DNA of 64,000 bases from Arthrobacter sp. ISL-65 (GTDB taxonomy: Bacteria > Actinomycetota > Actinomycetes > Actinomycetales > Micrococcaceae). Of this stretch, positions 34,924 through 44,509 are shown one piece after another. The notes beneath the pieces are model-generated. The model saw only the letters and a list, made by a program, of their open reading frames with translations, was not told the origin of the DNA and searched no databases. The position numbers were made by a program, and so were the translations under genes. The stretch lies in contig NZ_JAGGPN010000020.1 in NCBI RefSeq assembly GCF_018613795.1, positions 333,289 to 397,288 of the forward strand, given 5' to 3'. Every line of letters starts with the position of its first letter. Within the stretch, counting starts at the first letter, position 1.

Positions 34924-35832
34924 ATGGCTGACACTTCCGCGAACCTTCCTGCCCTGGGCACCCTCCTGACCGCCATGGTTACCCCGTTCACGATGGACGG
35001 CAAGGTCGATTACCAGCAGGCCGCGGAACTGGCCAGCAAGCTCGTTGACGACGGCTGCGACGGCCTGGTTGTCACCGGAACCACCGGCGAGACGTCCACC
35101 CTCACCGACGAGGAAAACCTTGGGATGTTCCGCGCCGTGATGGAAGCCGTTGGCGGGCGTGCCGCCGTTATCGCTGGCACCGGAACCAACGACACCGCCC
35201 ACTCGGTGCACCTGTCCCAGGAAGCCGCCAAGCTGGGCGTCGACGGCCTGCTGATCGTCACGCCCTACTACAACAAGCCCAGCCAGGCCGGCGTCCGGGC
35301 GCACTTCGAGACGGTCGCATCCGCCACGGACCTGCCCGTCATGCTCTACGACATCCCCGGGCGGTCCTCCATCGAGATCGCGCCGGACACCATGATCCGC
35401 CTCGCCCAGCACCCGAACATCGTGGCCGTCAAGGACGCCAAGGCCGACTTCGCCGCAGCAACCCGCGTTCTGGCCGAGACCGACCTTGCCTTCTACTCCG
35501 GCGACGACGGCCTGACCCTGCAGTGGATGGCCCTGGGCGCCGTGGGCCTCGTGGGTGTCACCACGCACGTCGCCACCCGCCGCTTCCGGGAGCTCATCGA
35601 CGCGATCAACGCGAACGACCTCGGCACGGCCCGCAAGATCAACTTCGAGCTTGAGCCGGTAGTGCGCGCCACGATGACCCGCGTCCAAGGCGCCGTTGCA
35701 GCCAAGCAAATTCTTAAATGGCAGGGAGTCCTGCCCAACTCGATTGTCCGCTTGCCCCTCGTGGAGCCGGACGAAGCCGAGATCGAAACCATCCGCGAGG
35801 ACTTGGCGAAAGGAGGGCTGGTCTTTTCCTGA
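34924..35832 (+). CDS. dapA: 4-hydroxy-tetrahydrodipicolinate synthase
   Basis: 302 residues. DapA condenses pyruvate with aspartate semialdehyde. The Schiff-base Lys170 is in IVAVKDAKAD, Tyr142 in VMLYDIPGR, and TGTTGET lies at ~51-57. YYNKPS (115-120) is typical. A -10-like TAACGT (34911-34916) ends 7 bases before the ATG. It is 41 bases from the RNase J gene, a pairing common in actinobacteria. Confidence 0.96.
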   Translation: MADTSANLPALGTLLTAMVTPFTMDGKVDYQQAAELASKLVDDGCDGLVVTGTTGETSTLTDEENLGMFRAVMEAVGGRAAVIAGTGTNDTAHSVHLSQEAAKLGVDGLLIVTPYYNKPSQAGVRAHFETVASATDLPVMLYDIPGRSSIEIAPDTMIRLAQHPNIVAVKDAKADFAAATRVLAETDLAFYSGDDGLTLQWMALGAVGLVGVTTHVATRRFRELIDAINANDLGTARKINFELEPVVRATMTRVQGAVAAKQILKWQGVLPNSIVRLPLVEPDEAEIETIREDLAKGGLVFS

Positions 35833-35873
35833 CGGACTGAGACCGGCACTCTTCGTCTGGAAAGAAGTGCATT

Positions 35874-37565
35874 ATGACCCAAGTAGCCCTCCCCGGCCTC
35901 GTTACGCCTCCCCGCCTTCCCCAGGGCACCCTGCGGATTGTTCCGCTGGGCGGGCTCGGCGAAATCGGCCGGAACATGGCTGTGTTCGAAATCGACGGCA
36001 AGCTGCTGGTCGTCGACTGCGGCGTCCTCTTCCCCGAGGAAACCCAGCCCGGCGTTGACCTGATCCTGCCCGATTTCTCCTACATCGAAGACCGGATCAA
36101 TGACATCGTGGCCGTGGTCCTCACCCACGGCCACGAGGACCACATCGGAGCCGTTCCGTACCTGCTGCGGCTCCGCAACGACATTCCACTCGTGGGATCG
36201 CAGCTGACTCTCGCGCTGATTGAAGCCAAGCTGCAGGAGCACCGGATCAGGCCCTACACGCTGTCCGTCACCGAGGGGCAGGTGGAGCAGTTCGGTCCCT
36301 TCCAGTGCGAGTTTGTTGCGGTCAACCACTCCATCCCGGACGCCCTGGCGGTCTTCATCCGCACGGCCGGCGGGACGGTGCTGCATACCGGTGACTTCAA
36401 GATGGACCAGCTGCCGCTCGACGGCCGCATCACCGATCTCCGGCACTTCGCCAAGCTGGGCGAAGAAGGCGTGGACCTGTTCATGTCCGACTCAACCAAC
36501 GCCGACGTCCCTGGATTCACCACCGCGGAGAAGGAGATCGGCCCCACCCTGGACCGGCTCTTCGGCCAGGCCACCAAGCGCATCATCGTGGCGTCGTTCT
36601 CATCCCACGTGCACAGGGTGCAGCAGGTCCTGGACGCTGCGGCCAAGCACGGCCGCAACGTCGCCTTCGTGGGGCGTTCCATGGTGCGGAACATGGCCAT
36701 CGCCGCCAAACTCGGCTACCTGCACGTGCCGGACGGCATCGTGGTGGACCTGAAGAACATCGACACGCTGCCCGACAACCGGGTGGTCCTGATGTCCACC
36801 GGCTCCCAGGGCGAACCCATGGCCGCGCTCTCACGCATGGCCAACGGCGACCACCGCGTAGTGGTGGGCCAAGGCGACACCGTCATTCTGGCGTCCAGCC
36901 TCATTCCCGGCAACGAGAATGCCGTCTTCCGCATCATCAACGGCCTGCTGAAGCTCGGCGCCGACGTGATCCACAAGGGCAACGCCAAGGTTCATGTGTC
37001 CGGCCATGCCGCGGCGGGGGAGCTCCTCTACTGCTACAACATCCTCGAGCCGCTCAACGCCATGCCGGTGCACGGCGAAACCCGCCACCTGATCGCCAAC
37101 GGCAAGATCGCAGAGGAGTCGGGAGTTCCGGCCGCAAGCATCCTGCTGGCAGACAACGGCACCGTGATCGACCTTCACGACCACCGCGCCGACATCGTGG
37201 GCCAGGTGGAGGTCGGCTTCGTGTACGTGGACGGCTCCAGCGTCGGCGAAATCACCGACGCAGACCTCAAGGACCGCCGCGTCCTGGGCGATGAAGGCTT
37301 CATCTCCATCATCACGGTCATCAACCGAGCAACCGGCAAGGTTGTCTCCGGGCCGGAGATCCACGCCCGCGGCGTTGCCGAGGACGACTCGGTCTTCGAC
37401 GACATCATTCCCAAGATCAACGCCGCACTGGAGGAGGCCGTGCTCAGCAACGCTGACCACACCAACCACCAGCTGCAGCAGATCATCCGCCGGGTCGTCG
37501 GCACGTGGGTCAACCGCAAGCTGCGCCGGCGCCCCATGATCATCCCGGTGGTCCTGGAGGCCTAG
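35874..37565 (+). CDS. rnj: Ribonuclease J
   Basis: 563 residues, ATG with AAAGAAG upstream. RNase J is a metallo-beta-lactamase/beta-CASP nuclease with endo- and 5'-3' exonuclease activity. Motif II HGHEDH is at residues 85-90, DFKMD (motif IV region) follows, SDSTNADVPG is typical, and the beta-CASP part contains ASFSSHVHRVQQVLDAA. HVSGHAAAGE belongs to the C-terminal part of the catalytic domain. It probably shares a transcript with dapA. Confidence 0.95.
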   Translation: MTQVALPGLVTPPRLPQGTLRIVPLGGLGEIGRNMAVFEIDGKLLVVDCGVLFPEETQPGVDLILPDFSYIEDRINDIVAVVLTHGHEDHIGAVPYLLRLRNDIPLVGSQLTLALIEAKLQEHRIRPYTLSVTEGQVEQFGPFQCEFVAVNHSIPDALAVFIRTAGGTVLHTGDFKMDQLPLDGRITDLRHFAKLGEEGVDLFMSDSTNADVPGFTTAEKEIGPTLDRLFGQATKRIIVASFSSHVHRVQQVLDAAAKHGRNVAFVGRSMVRNMAIAAKLGYLHVPDGIVVDLKNIDTLPDNRVVLMSTGSQGEPMAALSRMANGDHRVVVGQGDTVILASSLIPGNENAVFRIINGLLKLGADVIHKGNAKVHVSGHAAAGELLYCYNILEPLNAMPVHGETRHLIANGKIAEESGVPAASILLADNGTVIDLHDHRADIVGQVEVGFVYVDGSSVGEITDADLKDRRVLGDEGFISIITVINRATGKVVSGPEIHARGVAEDDSVFDDIIPKINAALEEAVLSNADHTNHQLQQIIRRVVGTWVNRKLRRRPMIIPVVLEA

Positions 37566-37575
37566 CTGCCGGTGC

Positions 37576-37599
37576 CCGGGGGCTGAACACAGCCCCCGG
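37576..37599 (+). terminator. Hairpin after the RNase J gene
   Basis: CCGGGGGCT (37576-37584) pairs with AGCCCCCGG (37591-37599) around a 6-base loop; no U-tract follows. Confidence 0.5.
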
Positions 37600-37637
37600 A
37601 AGGCCCGGAAATCCGCTGTTCCGCGGCCGCGGTGGAG

Positions 37638-37643
37638 TACCGT
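37638..37643 (+). promoter_or_regulatory. -10 element deciding the ftsK start
   Basis: TACCGT ends 7 bases before the ATG at 37651. The upstream GTG at 37642 overlaps this hexamer, so it would not be in the transcript. Confidence 0.5.
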
Positions 37644-37650
37644 GGCACAT

Positions 37651-40527
37651 ATGGCCACTCGTACTTCCCCGGCGCCAAAACGTACCCCCAGCAGTAAAAC
37701 GGGCGCATCCGCAGGCCGCAGCGGCTCGTCGGCGGCGAAATCCGGCCGGGCCGGATCGTCCGCCGGCAGCGCCCGCACGCGCCAGCTTCCCGCCGTCGAA
37801 CACCGGCAGCCCTGGCTGCTGCGGGTGGCCGGCGGGGCCTGGCAGGGCATCGGCCATCTGGTGGGCGGGGGAGTGCGCCGGATCGGCCAGGACGTCAACG
37901 ACATCGCACCCGAAGACCGCCGTGACGGGGCCGCCCTGTTCAACATGGCGCTGGCGGTCTTCATCGCCACTTTCGCCTGGTGGGGTTTCCGTGGCTGGTT
38001 CCCGGACGCCGTCTACGCCGTGGTCAACGGCACGTTCGGATGGATGTCGCTCGTCCTGCCGCTCATGCTCTTCGTGTGCGCCTGCAGGCTGTTCCGGCAG
38101 CCTGTAGACGGCCGAGGAAACAACCGCGTGGGAATCGGCTTCCTCATCATGACGTTCGCAGGGTGCGGCATCGCGCACATTGTGGGCGGCCAGCCGACCG
38201 TCAGCGAGGGCTTCGACGGGCTGCGGCAGGCTGGCGGCATGCTGGGCTTCCTGGCGGCCTCGCCGTTGGCCGCCATTCACCCAGCGGTCCCGGTGGTCCT
38301 GTACGGGCTGCTGGCCTTCGTGTCCGTCCTCATCGTCACGGCCACGCCGTTCGGCGCCATACCGCGGCGGCTGCGCGGCGCCTATGAGCACCTGATGGGC
38401 ATCGACCTTCAGGAGAACGACGGCGACGCCCACGACCGCAGCTACCTGTACGAGAACAGCCCTCCCGCCCCGAAGAAGAAGCGCAAGCGGCTCTTCGGCA
38501 AGGATGCGGAAGCCGATCCCCGGCTGGAAGGCTACGTCGGAGACGAAGCCTTTGAGCATGCCGTGGTCGACGACGACGAGCCGTCACCGGAGGCAGGCAA
38601 GGGGCGCCCTGCTGTGGCCCCCGGAGTCCGGCGGCCCACGCAGGCGGAGATCGCCGTCGAGAAGATCAAGGCAGCCCAGGGACTCGGCGCCAAGGGCGCC
38701 GACGCCGAGAACGCCACCGAGGCCATTCCGCTCGTGACCCCGGGTATGGCCGGTTCGGTGACTGCACCCGCTGCTGCCGTGCAGGTGCCGTCCAAGCCAG
38801 TGGCGCCTGCGCCGCCGCCCACACCGATTCCGCAGCGCACGGAGCAGCTGTCCCTCGCTGGCGATGTCACCTACACGCTGCCGTCGTCCGACGTGCTCAC
38901 ACCCGGCTCCATTCCCAAGGAACGTACGGAGGCCAACGACGCTGTCGTGGCCGCTTTGACTGACACGCTCCAGCAGTTCAACGTGGATGCCACTGTGACC
39001 GGTTTCAGCCGCGGTCCGACCGTGACCCGGTACGAGATCGAACTGGCGCCGGGCACCAAAGTGGAGCGGGTCACCGCGCTGTCCAAAAACATCTCCTACG
39101 CCGTCGCCTCGAGCGACGTCCGCATCCTCAGCCCCATTCCCGGTAAGTCGGCCATCGGCATCGAGATCCCCAACACGGATCGTGAGACCGTGTCGCTGGG
39201 CGACGTCCTGCGCAGCCAGAACGCCCGCCGCACGGACCACCCCATGGTCATGGGCGTGGGCAAGGACGTCGAGGGCGGCTACGTCGTGGCCAACCTGGCG
39301 AAGATGCCCCACCTGCTGGTGGCCGGTGCCACCGGTGCCGGTAAGTCCTCGTTCGTGAACTCCATGATCACGTCCCTGCTGATGCGGGCCACCCCCGACG
39401 AGGTCCGTATGGTCATGGTGGACCCCAAGCGCGTGGAGCTCACTGCCTACGAAGGCGTGCCGCACCTCATCACGCCCATCATCACCAACCCCAAGAAGGC
39501 TGCCGAGGCGCTGCAGTGGGTGGTCCGTGAAATGGACGCCCGCTACGATGACCTGGCCAACTACGGCTTCAAGCACGTCGACGACTTCAACAAGGCAGTG
39601 CGCGCCGGCAAGGTCCAGCCGCCGGTGGATTCAAAGCGGGTCATCCGGCCCTACCCGTACCTCCTGGTGATTGTGGACGAGCTTGCCGACCTGATGATGG
39701 TGGCACCGCGGGACGTGGAAGATTCCATCGTCCGCATCACGCAGCTGGCCCGCGCCGCCGGTATCCACCTGGTGCTCGCCACGCAGCGCCCGTCCGTTGA
39801 CGTGGTCACCGGCCTCATCAAGGCCAACGTGCCGTCCCGGATGGCCTTCGCCACGTCATCCGTGACCGACTCCCGCGTGGTCCTGGACCAGCCCGGTGCC
39901 GAGAAGCTGATCGGACAGGGTGACGCGCTGTTCCTTCCGATGGGTGCGTCCAAGGCGATGCGCGTACAGGGCGCCTGGGTGACCGAATCCGAAATCCATA
40001 AGGTCGTCGAACACGTGAAGGGCCAGCTCCAGGCCGTCTACCGAGACGACGTCGCACCAGAGGCGCAGAAAAAGCAGATCGACGACGACATCGGGGACGA
40101 CCTCGAAGTGCTGCTGCAGGCCACGGAGCTGGTGGTCACCACCCAGTTCGGCTCGACGTCCATGCTGCAGCGCAAGCTCCGCGTCGGGTTCGCCAAGGCG
40201 GGCCGCCTCATGGACCTGCTCGAATCACGCGGCGTCGTTGGTCCATCGGAAGGCTCCAAGGCGCGTGATGTGCTGGTCAAGCCGGACGACCTCGCCGCGG
40301 TGCTGGCCGCGATGAAGGGCCAGGAGGCTCCGGCCACGGCCGATTCGCAGACCGCCGCGCTCAGTGACAACGCCAACGCCAACATCGCGCAGGGCGGCTA
40401 CGCGGAGGACCTCGTTGCCGCCGACCTGGACAACCGCACCCAGGGTGTCGACTATTACGACGGCGCCGACAGTTCCGGTGACGACGAGGACGGTTCCGAG
40501 GACGCCTGGTCCCTCACCGGTCGGTAG
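37651..40527 (+). CDS. ftsK: DNA translocase FtsK/SpoIIIE
   Basis: 958 residues. FtsK anchors at the division septum and pumps DNA to resolve chromosome dimers. The Arg/Ser/Ala-rich N-terminus is followed by about four transmembrane segments (~100-240), a linker rich in Pro/Ala/Glu, and the motor: Walker A GATGAGKSS, Walker B LLVIVDELADLMM and LATQRPSVDVVTGLIKAN. The C-terminal gamma winged-helix domain (VTTQFGSTSMLQRKLRVG) recognises polar DNA motifs. The ATG at 37651 is chosen as a leaderless start. Confidence 0.95.
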   Translation: MATRTSPAPKRTPSSKTGASAGRSGSSAAKSGRAGSSAGSARTRQLPAVEHRQPWLLRVAGGAWQGIGHLVGGGVRRIGQDVNDIAPEDRRDGAALFNMALAVFIATFAWWGFRGWFPDAVYAVVNGTFGWMSLVLPLMLFVCACRLFRQPVDGRGNNRVGIGFLIMTFAGCGIAHIVGGQPTVSEGFDGLRQAGGMLGFLAASPLAAIHPAVPVVLYGLLAFVSVLIVTATPFGAIPRRLRGAYEHLMGIDLQENDGDAHDRSYLYENSPPAPKKKRKRLFGKDAEADPRLEGYVGDEAFEHAVVDDDEPSPEAGKGRPAVAPGVRRPTQAEIAVEKIKAAQGLGAKGADAENATEAIPLVTPGMAGSVTAPAAAVQVPSKPVAPAPPPTPIPQRTEQLSLAGDVTYTLPSSDVLTPGSIPKERTEANDAVVAALTDTLQQFNVDATVTGFSRGPTVTRYEIELAPGTKVERVTALSKNISYAVASSDVRILSPIPGKSAIGIEIPNTDRETVSLGDVLRSQNARRTDHPMVMGVGKDVEGGYVVANLAKMPHLLVAGATGAGKSSFVNSMITSLLMRATPDEVRMVMVDPKRVELTAYEGVPHLITPIITNPKKAAEALQWVVREMDARYDDLANYGFKHVDDFNKAVRAGKVQPPVDSKRVIRPYPYLLVIVDELADLMMVAPRDVEDSIVRITQLARAAGIHLVLATQRPSVDVVTGLIKANVPSRMAFATSSVTDSRVVLDQPGAEKLIGQGDALFLPMGASKAMRVQGAWVTESEIHKVVEHVKGQLQAVYRDDVAPEAQKKQIDDDIGDDLEVLLQATELVVTTQFGSTSMLQRKLRVGFAKAGRLMDLLESRGVVGPSEGSKARDVLVKPDDLAAVLAAMKGQEAPATADSQTAALSDNANANIAQGGYAEDLVAADLDNRTQGVDYYDGADSSGDDEDGSEDAWSLTGR

Positions 40528-40581
40528 TCCTAATGACGTTCAACAAGAAAGCGGTAGCGCCGAAGACGGTAGCCTAGAAGG

Positions 40582-41241
40582 GTGACTAGCACCGAAGCGA
40601 CCGCGGCCGGCTCCAACAGCTCCGGGATCTGGAATCTTCCCAACATCCTCACGATGCTCCGCATTGTGCTGGTGCCGTTCTTCGTGTGGTTCCTTGTCGC
40701 CGATGCCCCGGGCCTGCGAAGCGAGTCCGGCGGGTGGCGCTGGGCAGCCGTGGCGGCGTTCGCCGTCGCGATTTACACGGACAAGCTCGACGGCGACATC
40801 GCCCGCAGCAGGGGACTGGTCACCGACTTCGGCAAGATTGCCGATCCGATCGCGGACAAGCTGCTGACCGGATCCGCCCTGGTCATGCTGAGCGTCCTGA
40901 ATGAGCTGCCCTGGTGGATGACGATCGTGATCCTGGTCCGTGAGTGGGGCATCACGGCGCTGCGGTTCTTCGTGATCCGCTACGGCGTCATCCCGGCGTC
41001 ACGCGGCGGCAAGCTCAAGACGGTTGTCCAGACCGTGGCGATCTTCCTCTACCTCCTTCCGCTGGCATCCATCGCACCGTGGCTGACCTGGGTGGCCTTC
41101 GCGGTGATGCTGGCAGCCGTGCTGATCACCGTCTGGACCGGCGTCGAATACGTCGTGCAAGCACTGAAAGTCAGGTCGGAGGGGCTGCGCCGGCGGGCTG
41201 CGGACCGTGGCCAGCAGGAGAACGAGGAGGGCCAGCCGTGA
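40582..41241 (+). CDS. pgsA: CDP-diacylglycerol-glycerol-3-phosphate 3-phosphatidyltransferase
   Basis: 219 residues, GTG start 6 bases after TAGCCT (40570-40575). A membrane enzyme for phosphatidylglycerolphosphate, precursor of PG and cardiolipin. The CDP-alcohol motif is complete: Asp67, Asp70-Gly71, Ala74-Arg75, Gly84, Asp88, Asp92 in TDKLDGDIARSRG...DFGKIADPIADK. About five hydrophobic segments. The C-terminal tail is charged and overlaps cinA by 4 bases. PgsA paralogues using inositol phosphate exist, but NLPNILTMLRIVLVP fits PgsA. Confidence 0.93.
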   Translation: MTSTEATAAGSNSSGIWNLPNILTMLRIVLVPFFVWFLVADAPGLRSESGGWRWAAVAAFAVAIYTDKLDGDIARSRGLVTDFGKIADPIADKLLTGSALVMLSVLNELPWWMTIVILVREWGITALRFFVIRYGVIPASRGGKLKTVVQTVAIFLYLLPLASIAPWLTWVAFAVMLAAVLITVWTGVEYVVQALKVRSEGLRRRAADRGQQENEEGQP

Positions 41242-41723
41242 CGAATCTGCACCGGATCGCCGGAGAAGCCGTGGCTGCGGCCGTTGGGCGCGGCGTCACC
41301 GTGGCCACCGCGGAATCACTCACCGCAGGAATGGTCGCCGCTGTACTGGCCGACACCCCAGGGGCGTCCGCCATGCTGCAGGGCGGCGTGGTCTCCTACA
41401 GCAACACCGTGAAGCGGGACGTCCTTGGCGTTCCGCAGGACCTGCTGGACGCCGTCGGATCGGTGGATGGAGCAGTGGCTGCCGCCATGGCCGAAGGCGC
41501 CCGGCGGGTCTGCGGGGCCGACCTCGCCGTCTCCACCACGGGTGTGGCCGGCCCTGACGCGCACGATGGCAAAGCGGTTGGAACAGTGTTCGTGGGCGTC
41601 GCCACCGCGGACCGCGTGCAGGCCTTTCCCTACAGCTTCCAGGGCACCCGGGCAGAAATCCGCGGGCTGGCCTGTGGCGCTGCTTTGGAGCGGCTTCAGG
41701 AGGCACTGGCTGCGTTAAGCTGA
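41238..41723 (+). CDS. cinA: CinA C-terminal-type nicotinamide-nucleotide amidohydrolase
   Basis: 161 residues, GTG start overlapping the pgsA stop (GTGA). It consists only of the CinA C-terminal (PncC) domain, which deamidates NMN. VATAESLTAGMVAAVL, QGGVVSYSNTVKRDVLGV and STTGVAGPDAHDGKAVGTV are typical. The N-terminal CinA domain is absent, as in many stand-alone members. It lies between pgsA and clgR, the same neighbourhood as in mycobacteria. Confidence 0.92.
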   Translation: MTNLHRIAGEAVAAAVGRGVTVATAESLTAGMVAAVLADTPGASAMLQGGVVSYSNTVKRDVLGVPQDLLDAVGSVDGAVAAAMAEGARRVCGADLAVSTTGVAGPDAHDGKAVGTVFVGVATADRVQAFPYSFQGTRAEIRGLACGAALERLQEALAALS

Positions 41724-41822
41724 GTTTCCGGCTACGCTGGCCTGGCCCACTGACTGCGCTAAGCTACCCGGAGTAAGGTTGCCGGGAACAAAAAGTGAAT
41801 CCGAATAGTTGTCACATTGTGT

Positions 41823-41845
41823 CGCCTCTCCCTGAGGGAGGCGCC
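41823..41845 (+). promoter_or_regulatory. Imperfect inverted repeat upstream of clgR
   Basis: CGCCTCTCCCTGAGGGAGGCG forms arms CGCC..TCCCT and AGGGA..GGCG. It could be an operator or a transcript fold; it is not a clear match to the published ClgR box, so the role is open. Confidence 0.3.
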
Positions 41846-41914
41846 TAGGATGAAGAGAACATATGCGGTTTGCGTCACAGTGAACCGGAACCACGAGGGA
41901 GCAAGGCGATACAG

Positions 41915-42367
41915 ATGGTAAAGCAGCCCGTGTCCGTAAACGGCGTTGTCCGCTGGAAGGACGTGGGCCTCGCCGATCAGGCCAAGAGCGAACAGAAGGA
42001 GCGCAAGATGGTTGTACTTCGTCACGAAATCGGTGATGTACTGCGCGATGTCCGCCAGCGTCAAGGGCGTACCCTCCGCGAAGTCTCGCACAGTGCCCGG
42101 GTGTCCCTGGGTTACCTGAGCGAAGTGGAACGCGGCCAGAAGGAAGCTTCCTCGGAACTCCTGTCCTCGATCTGTTCGGCGCTGGATGTTCCGCTATCCA
42201 GCATGCTCCGTGAGGTCAGCGACCGCGTGGCCGTCGCTGAAGGCGTTGCCGTGCCGGACACCGTCCCGCAGGAATTCTCCCAGCGTTACGGCCGGGACCT
42301 TGAGCGTGACCTGAGCAGCGAGCTTAACAACGAACTCGCCACGGAAATGCTCTCGGGCGCCCGGTAA
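41915..42367 (+). CDS. clgR: ClgR-like XRE-family transcriptional regulator
   Basis: 150 residues from the ATG at 41915. The helix-turn-helix (~residues 36-90) reads [19 protein letters not shown], then [20 protein letters not shown], and the end [18 protein letters not shown] is typical. ClgR activates clp protease genes in corynebacteria and streptomycetes, and is itself a Clp substrate there. The N-terminal 31 residues before VVLRHEIG are an extension; the ATG at 42008 is an alternative start. Position after pgsA-cinA matches that of ClgR in Mycobacterium. Confidence 0.85.
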   Translation: MVKQPVSVNGVVRWKDVGLADQAKSEQKERKMVVLRHEIGDVLRDVRQRQGRTLREVSHSARVSLGYLSEVERGQKEASSELLSSICSALDVPLSSMLREVSDRVAVAEGVAVPDTVPQEFSQRYGRDLERDLSSELNNELATEMLSGAR

Positions 42368-42400
42368 CGGAACCCGGAAATCCGGACTCAATAGCAACAG

Positions 42401-42433
42401 CGAAGGCCTCCGGCAATCCGCCGGAGGCCTTCG
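42401..42433. terminator. Bidirectional stem-loop between clgR and the MarR gene
   Basis: A perfect 14-bp stem (CGAAGGCCTCCGGC, 42401-42414, with 42420-42433) and a 5-base loop between convergent genes. Confidence 0.75.
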
Positions 42434-42458
42434 TCGTTCCCTGAAATCAAGTCTTAAT

Positions 42459-42965
42459 CTAGGCGCCGTCCCGTGGGAATCCGTCACGTTCGTATGTGGC
42501 GTTGAGTTTGGCCATGTAGCCGGCCAGAGCCTCGAGGTCCTCTACCGGCCATTCGCCCAGGCGCTCCCGGAACACCTGCCGCCGGGCATCCTGCACCTGG
42601 TGCATCTTCTCTTCGCCCTCGGCTGTGAGCCGGATCGTTTGCGCCCTGCCGTCCAGCGGGTCGGCTTCCTTGAGCACCAGGCCGATGCTTTCAAGGAATG
42701 CGATCTGCCTGCTGACAGACGGCTTGCCGACGCCGATGGAGGATGCAAGTTCGGTAAGGCGGATCGGGCCGCTCTTGCGGATCACGGTGAGCAGTCCGTA
42801 GGCGGCGGGCTCCATATCCGGGTGGACCTCGCGCGACAGTTGCTGGGAAACGGACCTGGCCCGTCGCCAGAAGAGGCTGATCTGATGCTCCACGTTGGTC
42901 AGCGCCGTATCAAGCGTGTCCTCGAAGGCGGCAGTGGCTCCGGGGGCTTCAGCGGGATTGCTCAT
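42459..42965 (-). CDS. MarR-family transcriptional regulator
   Basis: 168 residues from the ATG at 42965 (42974 is an alternative; neither has a clear ribosome-binding site). The winged helix is seen in AYGLLTVIRKSGPIRLTELA, then SSIGVGKPSVSRQIAFLESI (recognition helix) and VLKEADPLDGRAQTIRLTAE (wing). Ligand and targets unknown. It lies on the opposite strand between clgR and the DUF3046-recA genes, and its 5' end faces DUF3046 with about 40 bases between. Confidence 0.9.
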   Translation of the reverse strand: MSNPAEAPGATAAFEDTLDTALTNVEHQISLFWRRARSVSQQLSREVHPDMEPAAYGLLTVIRKSGPIRLTELASSIGVGKPSVSRQIAFLESIGLVLKEADPLDGRAQTIRLTAEGEEKMHQVQDARRQVFRERLGEWPVEDLEALAGYMAKLNATYERDGFPRDGA

Positions 42966-43007
42966 GGCAACCATTCTAGAGTCAGCGTCCGTGAGAGACT
43001 GTATTGA

Positions 43008-43247
43008 GTGAGGATTAGTGATTTCTGGCGGCTGATGGACGACGAATTCGGGGCCGGCTACTCGCGGGTACTGGGTGGCTCCCTCGTCCTTGCGGGAGTC
43101 GGCGGCCGGACGGCGAACCAGGCCCTCGCTGCGGGCGTCAGTCCCCGTGACATCTGGCTGGCGGTGTGCGACGTGCAGGACGTCCCCGAGGAGCGCCGCC
43201 TCGGCCGCGATATCAAGCCGCGACAGCACGGGCGAGACCTGGTCTGA
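43008..43247 (+). CDS. DUF3046 protein
   Basis: 79 residues, GTG start. RISDFWRLMDDEFGAGYSRV and the C-terminal PEERRLGRDIKP match DUF3046, a short actinobacterial family usually encoded just before recA (for example Rv2738c in M. tuberculosis). Function unknown. The recA promoter with a LexA box lies after it. Confidence 0.88.
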   Translation: MRISDFWRLMDDEFGAGYSRVLGGSLVLAGVGGRTANQALAAGVSPRDIWLAVCDVQDVPEERRLGRDIKPRQHGRDLV

Positions 43248-43295
43248 GCAGATCCCGACCCGGCCTGGGAACCTGCTGACACGCCGACGGATTGT

Positions 43296-43311
43296 TCGAA
43301 TATCTGTTCGG
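43296..43311 (+). promoter_or_regulatory. LexA-type SOS box before recA
   Basis: TCGAATATCTGTTCGG matches the consensus TCGAAC-N4-GTTCGA at all but two positions. A -10 TATGCT follows at 43319-43324. The spacing to the recA ATG (43457) leaves a leader of about 125 bases. Confidence 0.8.
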
Positions 43312-43456
43312 GTGCGACTATGCTTTTTGGCAGCGGGTTATCCACATACGTACGCCTGCCCGGTAAGAATGTCAGCGGGTGGAGCTAGCGTCAGTGATGA
43401 CAGACAAAGGGCCGCAGAGGCCCCTCCAAAGCGAGAAAGTATTAGAGGTGTGAACC

Positions 43457-44509
43457 ATGGCCGCAGCCCCGGATCGCCAGAAGGCGCTCGACGCAGCGCT
43501 TGCCCAGATTGACAAGCAGTTCGGCAAAGGCTCGGTCATGCGCCTGGGCGACGAAGTCCGTGCGCCCATCGAGGTCATTCCGACCGGCTCCATAGCCCTG
43601 GACGTCGCCTTGGGAATTGGCGGCCTGCCTCGCGGCCGCATCGTGGAAATCTACGGACCGGAATCCTCCGGTAAGACCACGGTTGCCCTGCACGCCGTCG
43701 CCAGTGCCCAGCGACAAGGCGGCATTGCCGCCTTTATTGACGCCGAACATGCCCTGGATCCGGAATACGCAGCCAAGCTGGGCGTCGACACCGACGCGCT
43801 CCTCGTGTCCCAGCCGGACACCGGTGAGCAGGCCCTGGAAATCATGGACATGCTTATCGGTTCCGGCTCCCTGGACGTCGTCGTCATCGACTCCGTGGCA
43901 GCCCTGGTGCCGCGAGCGGAAATTGAAGGCGACATGGGCGACAGTCACGTCGGTCTCCAGGCCCGCCTTATGAGCCAGGCTCTGCGTAAAATCACCGGCC
44001 GCCTGAGCCAGACCAAGACCACCGCCATCTTCATCAACCAGCTGCGCGAAAAGATCGGTGTGTTCTTCGGTTCCCCGGAAACCACCACCGGTGGTAAGGC
44101 CCTGAAGTTCTACGCCTCCGTGCGTATCGACGTCCGCCGCATCCAGACCCTCAAGGAGGGCGCGGACTCCGTGGGCAACCGCACCAAGGCCAAGATCGTC
44201 AAGAACAAAATGGCCCCGCCGTTCAAGATCGCCGAATTCGACATCATTTACGGCCAGGGCATCTCCCGCGAGGGCGGCATCATTGACATGGGCGTGGAGC
44301 ACGGCATCATCAAGAAGTCCGGGTCATGGTTCACCTACGACGGCGACCAGCTCGGCCAGGGCATGGAGAACTCGCGCCGCTTCTTGCGCGACAACCCGGA
44401 ACTGGCGGCCGAGCTCGAGCGCCTGATCAAGGAAAAGCTCGGCGTCGGCGTGAAGGCCCCGGCCGAGACCGAAGCTTCACCGAAGCTGAAGGCCGTTGAC
44501 GGCTTCTAG
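43457..44509 (+). CDS. recA: Recombinase RecA
   Basis: 350 residues. RecA forms filaments on single-stranded DNA, drives strand exchange and triggers LexA self-cleavage. Walker [10 protein letters not shown] (residues 67-75), Walker [16 protein letters not shown], and loops L1/L2 around [16 protein letters not shown] and [16 protein letters not shown]. The C-terminal domain is normal, and no intein interrupts it. Controlled by the LexA box at 43296. recX overlaps its 3' end. Confidence 0.98.
   Translation: MAAAPDRQKALDAALAQIDKQFGKGSVMRLGDEVRAPIEVIPTGSIALDVALGIGGLPRGRIVEIYGPESSGKTTVALHAVASAQRQGGIAAFIDAEHALDPEYAAKLGVDTDALLVSQPDTGEQALEIMDMLIGSGSLDVVVIDSVAALVPRAEIEGDMGDSHVGLQARLMSQALRKITGRLSQTKTTAIFINQLREKIGVFFGSPETTTGGKALKFYASVRIDVRRIQTLKEGADSVGNRTKAKIVKNKMAPPFKIAEFDIIYGQGISREGGIIDMGVEHGIIKKSGSWFTYDGDQLGQGMENSRRFLRDNPELAAELERLIKEKLGVGVKAPAETEASPKLKAVDGF

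Noticed and set aside
41759-42091. A 110-codon minus-strand frame over the clgR start
   Set aside because: It overlaps conserved clgR coding sequence and has no ribosome-binding site or known family.
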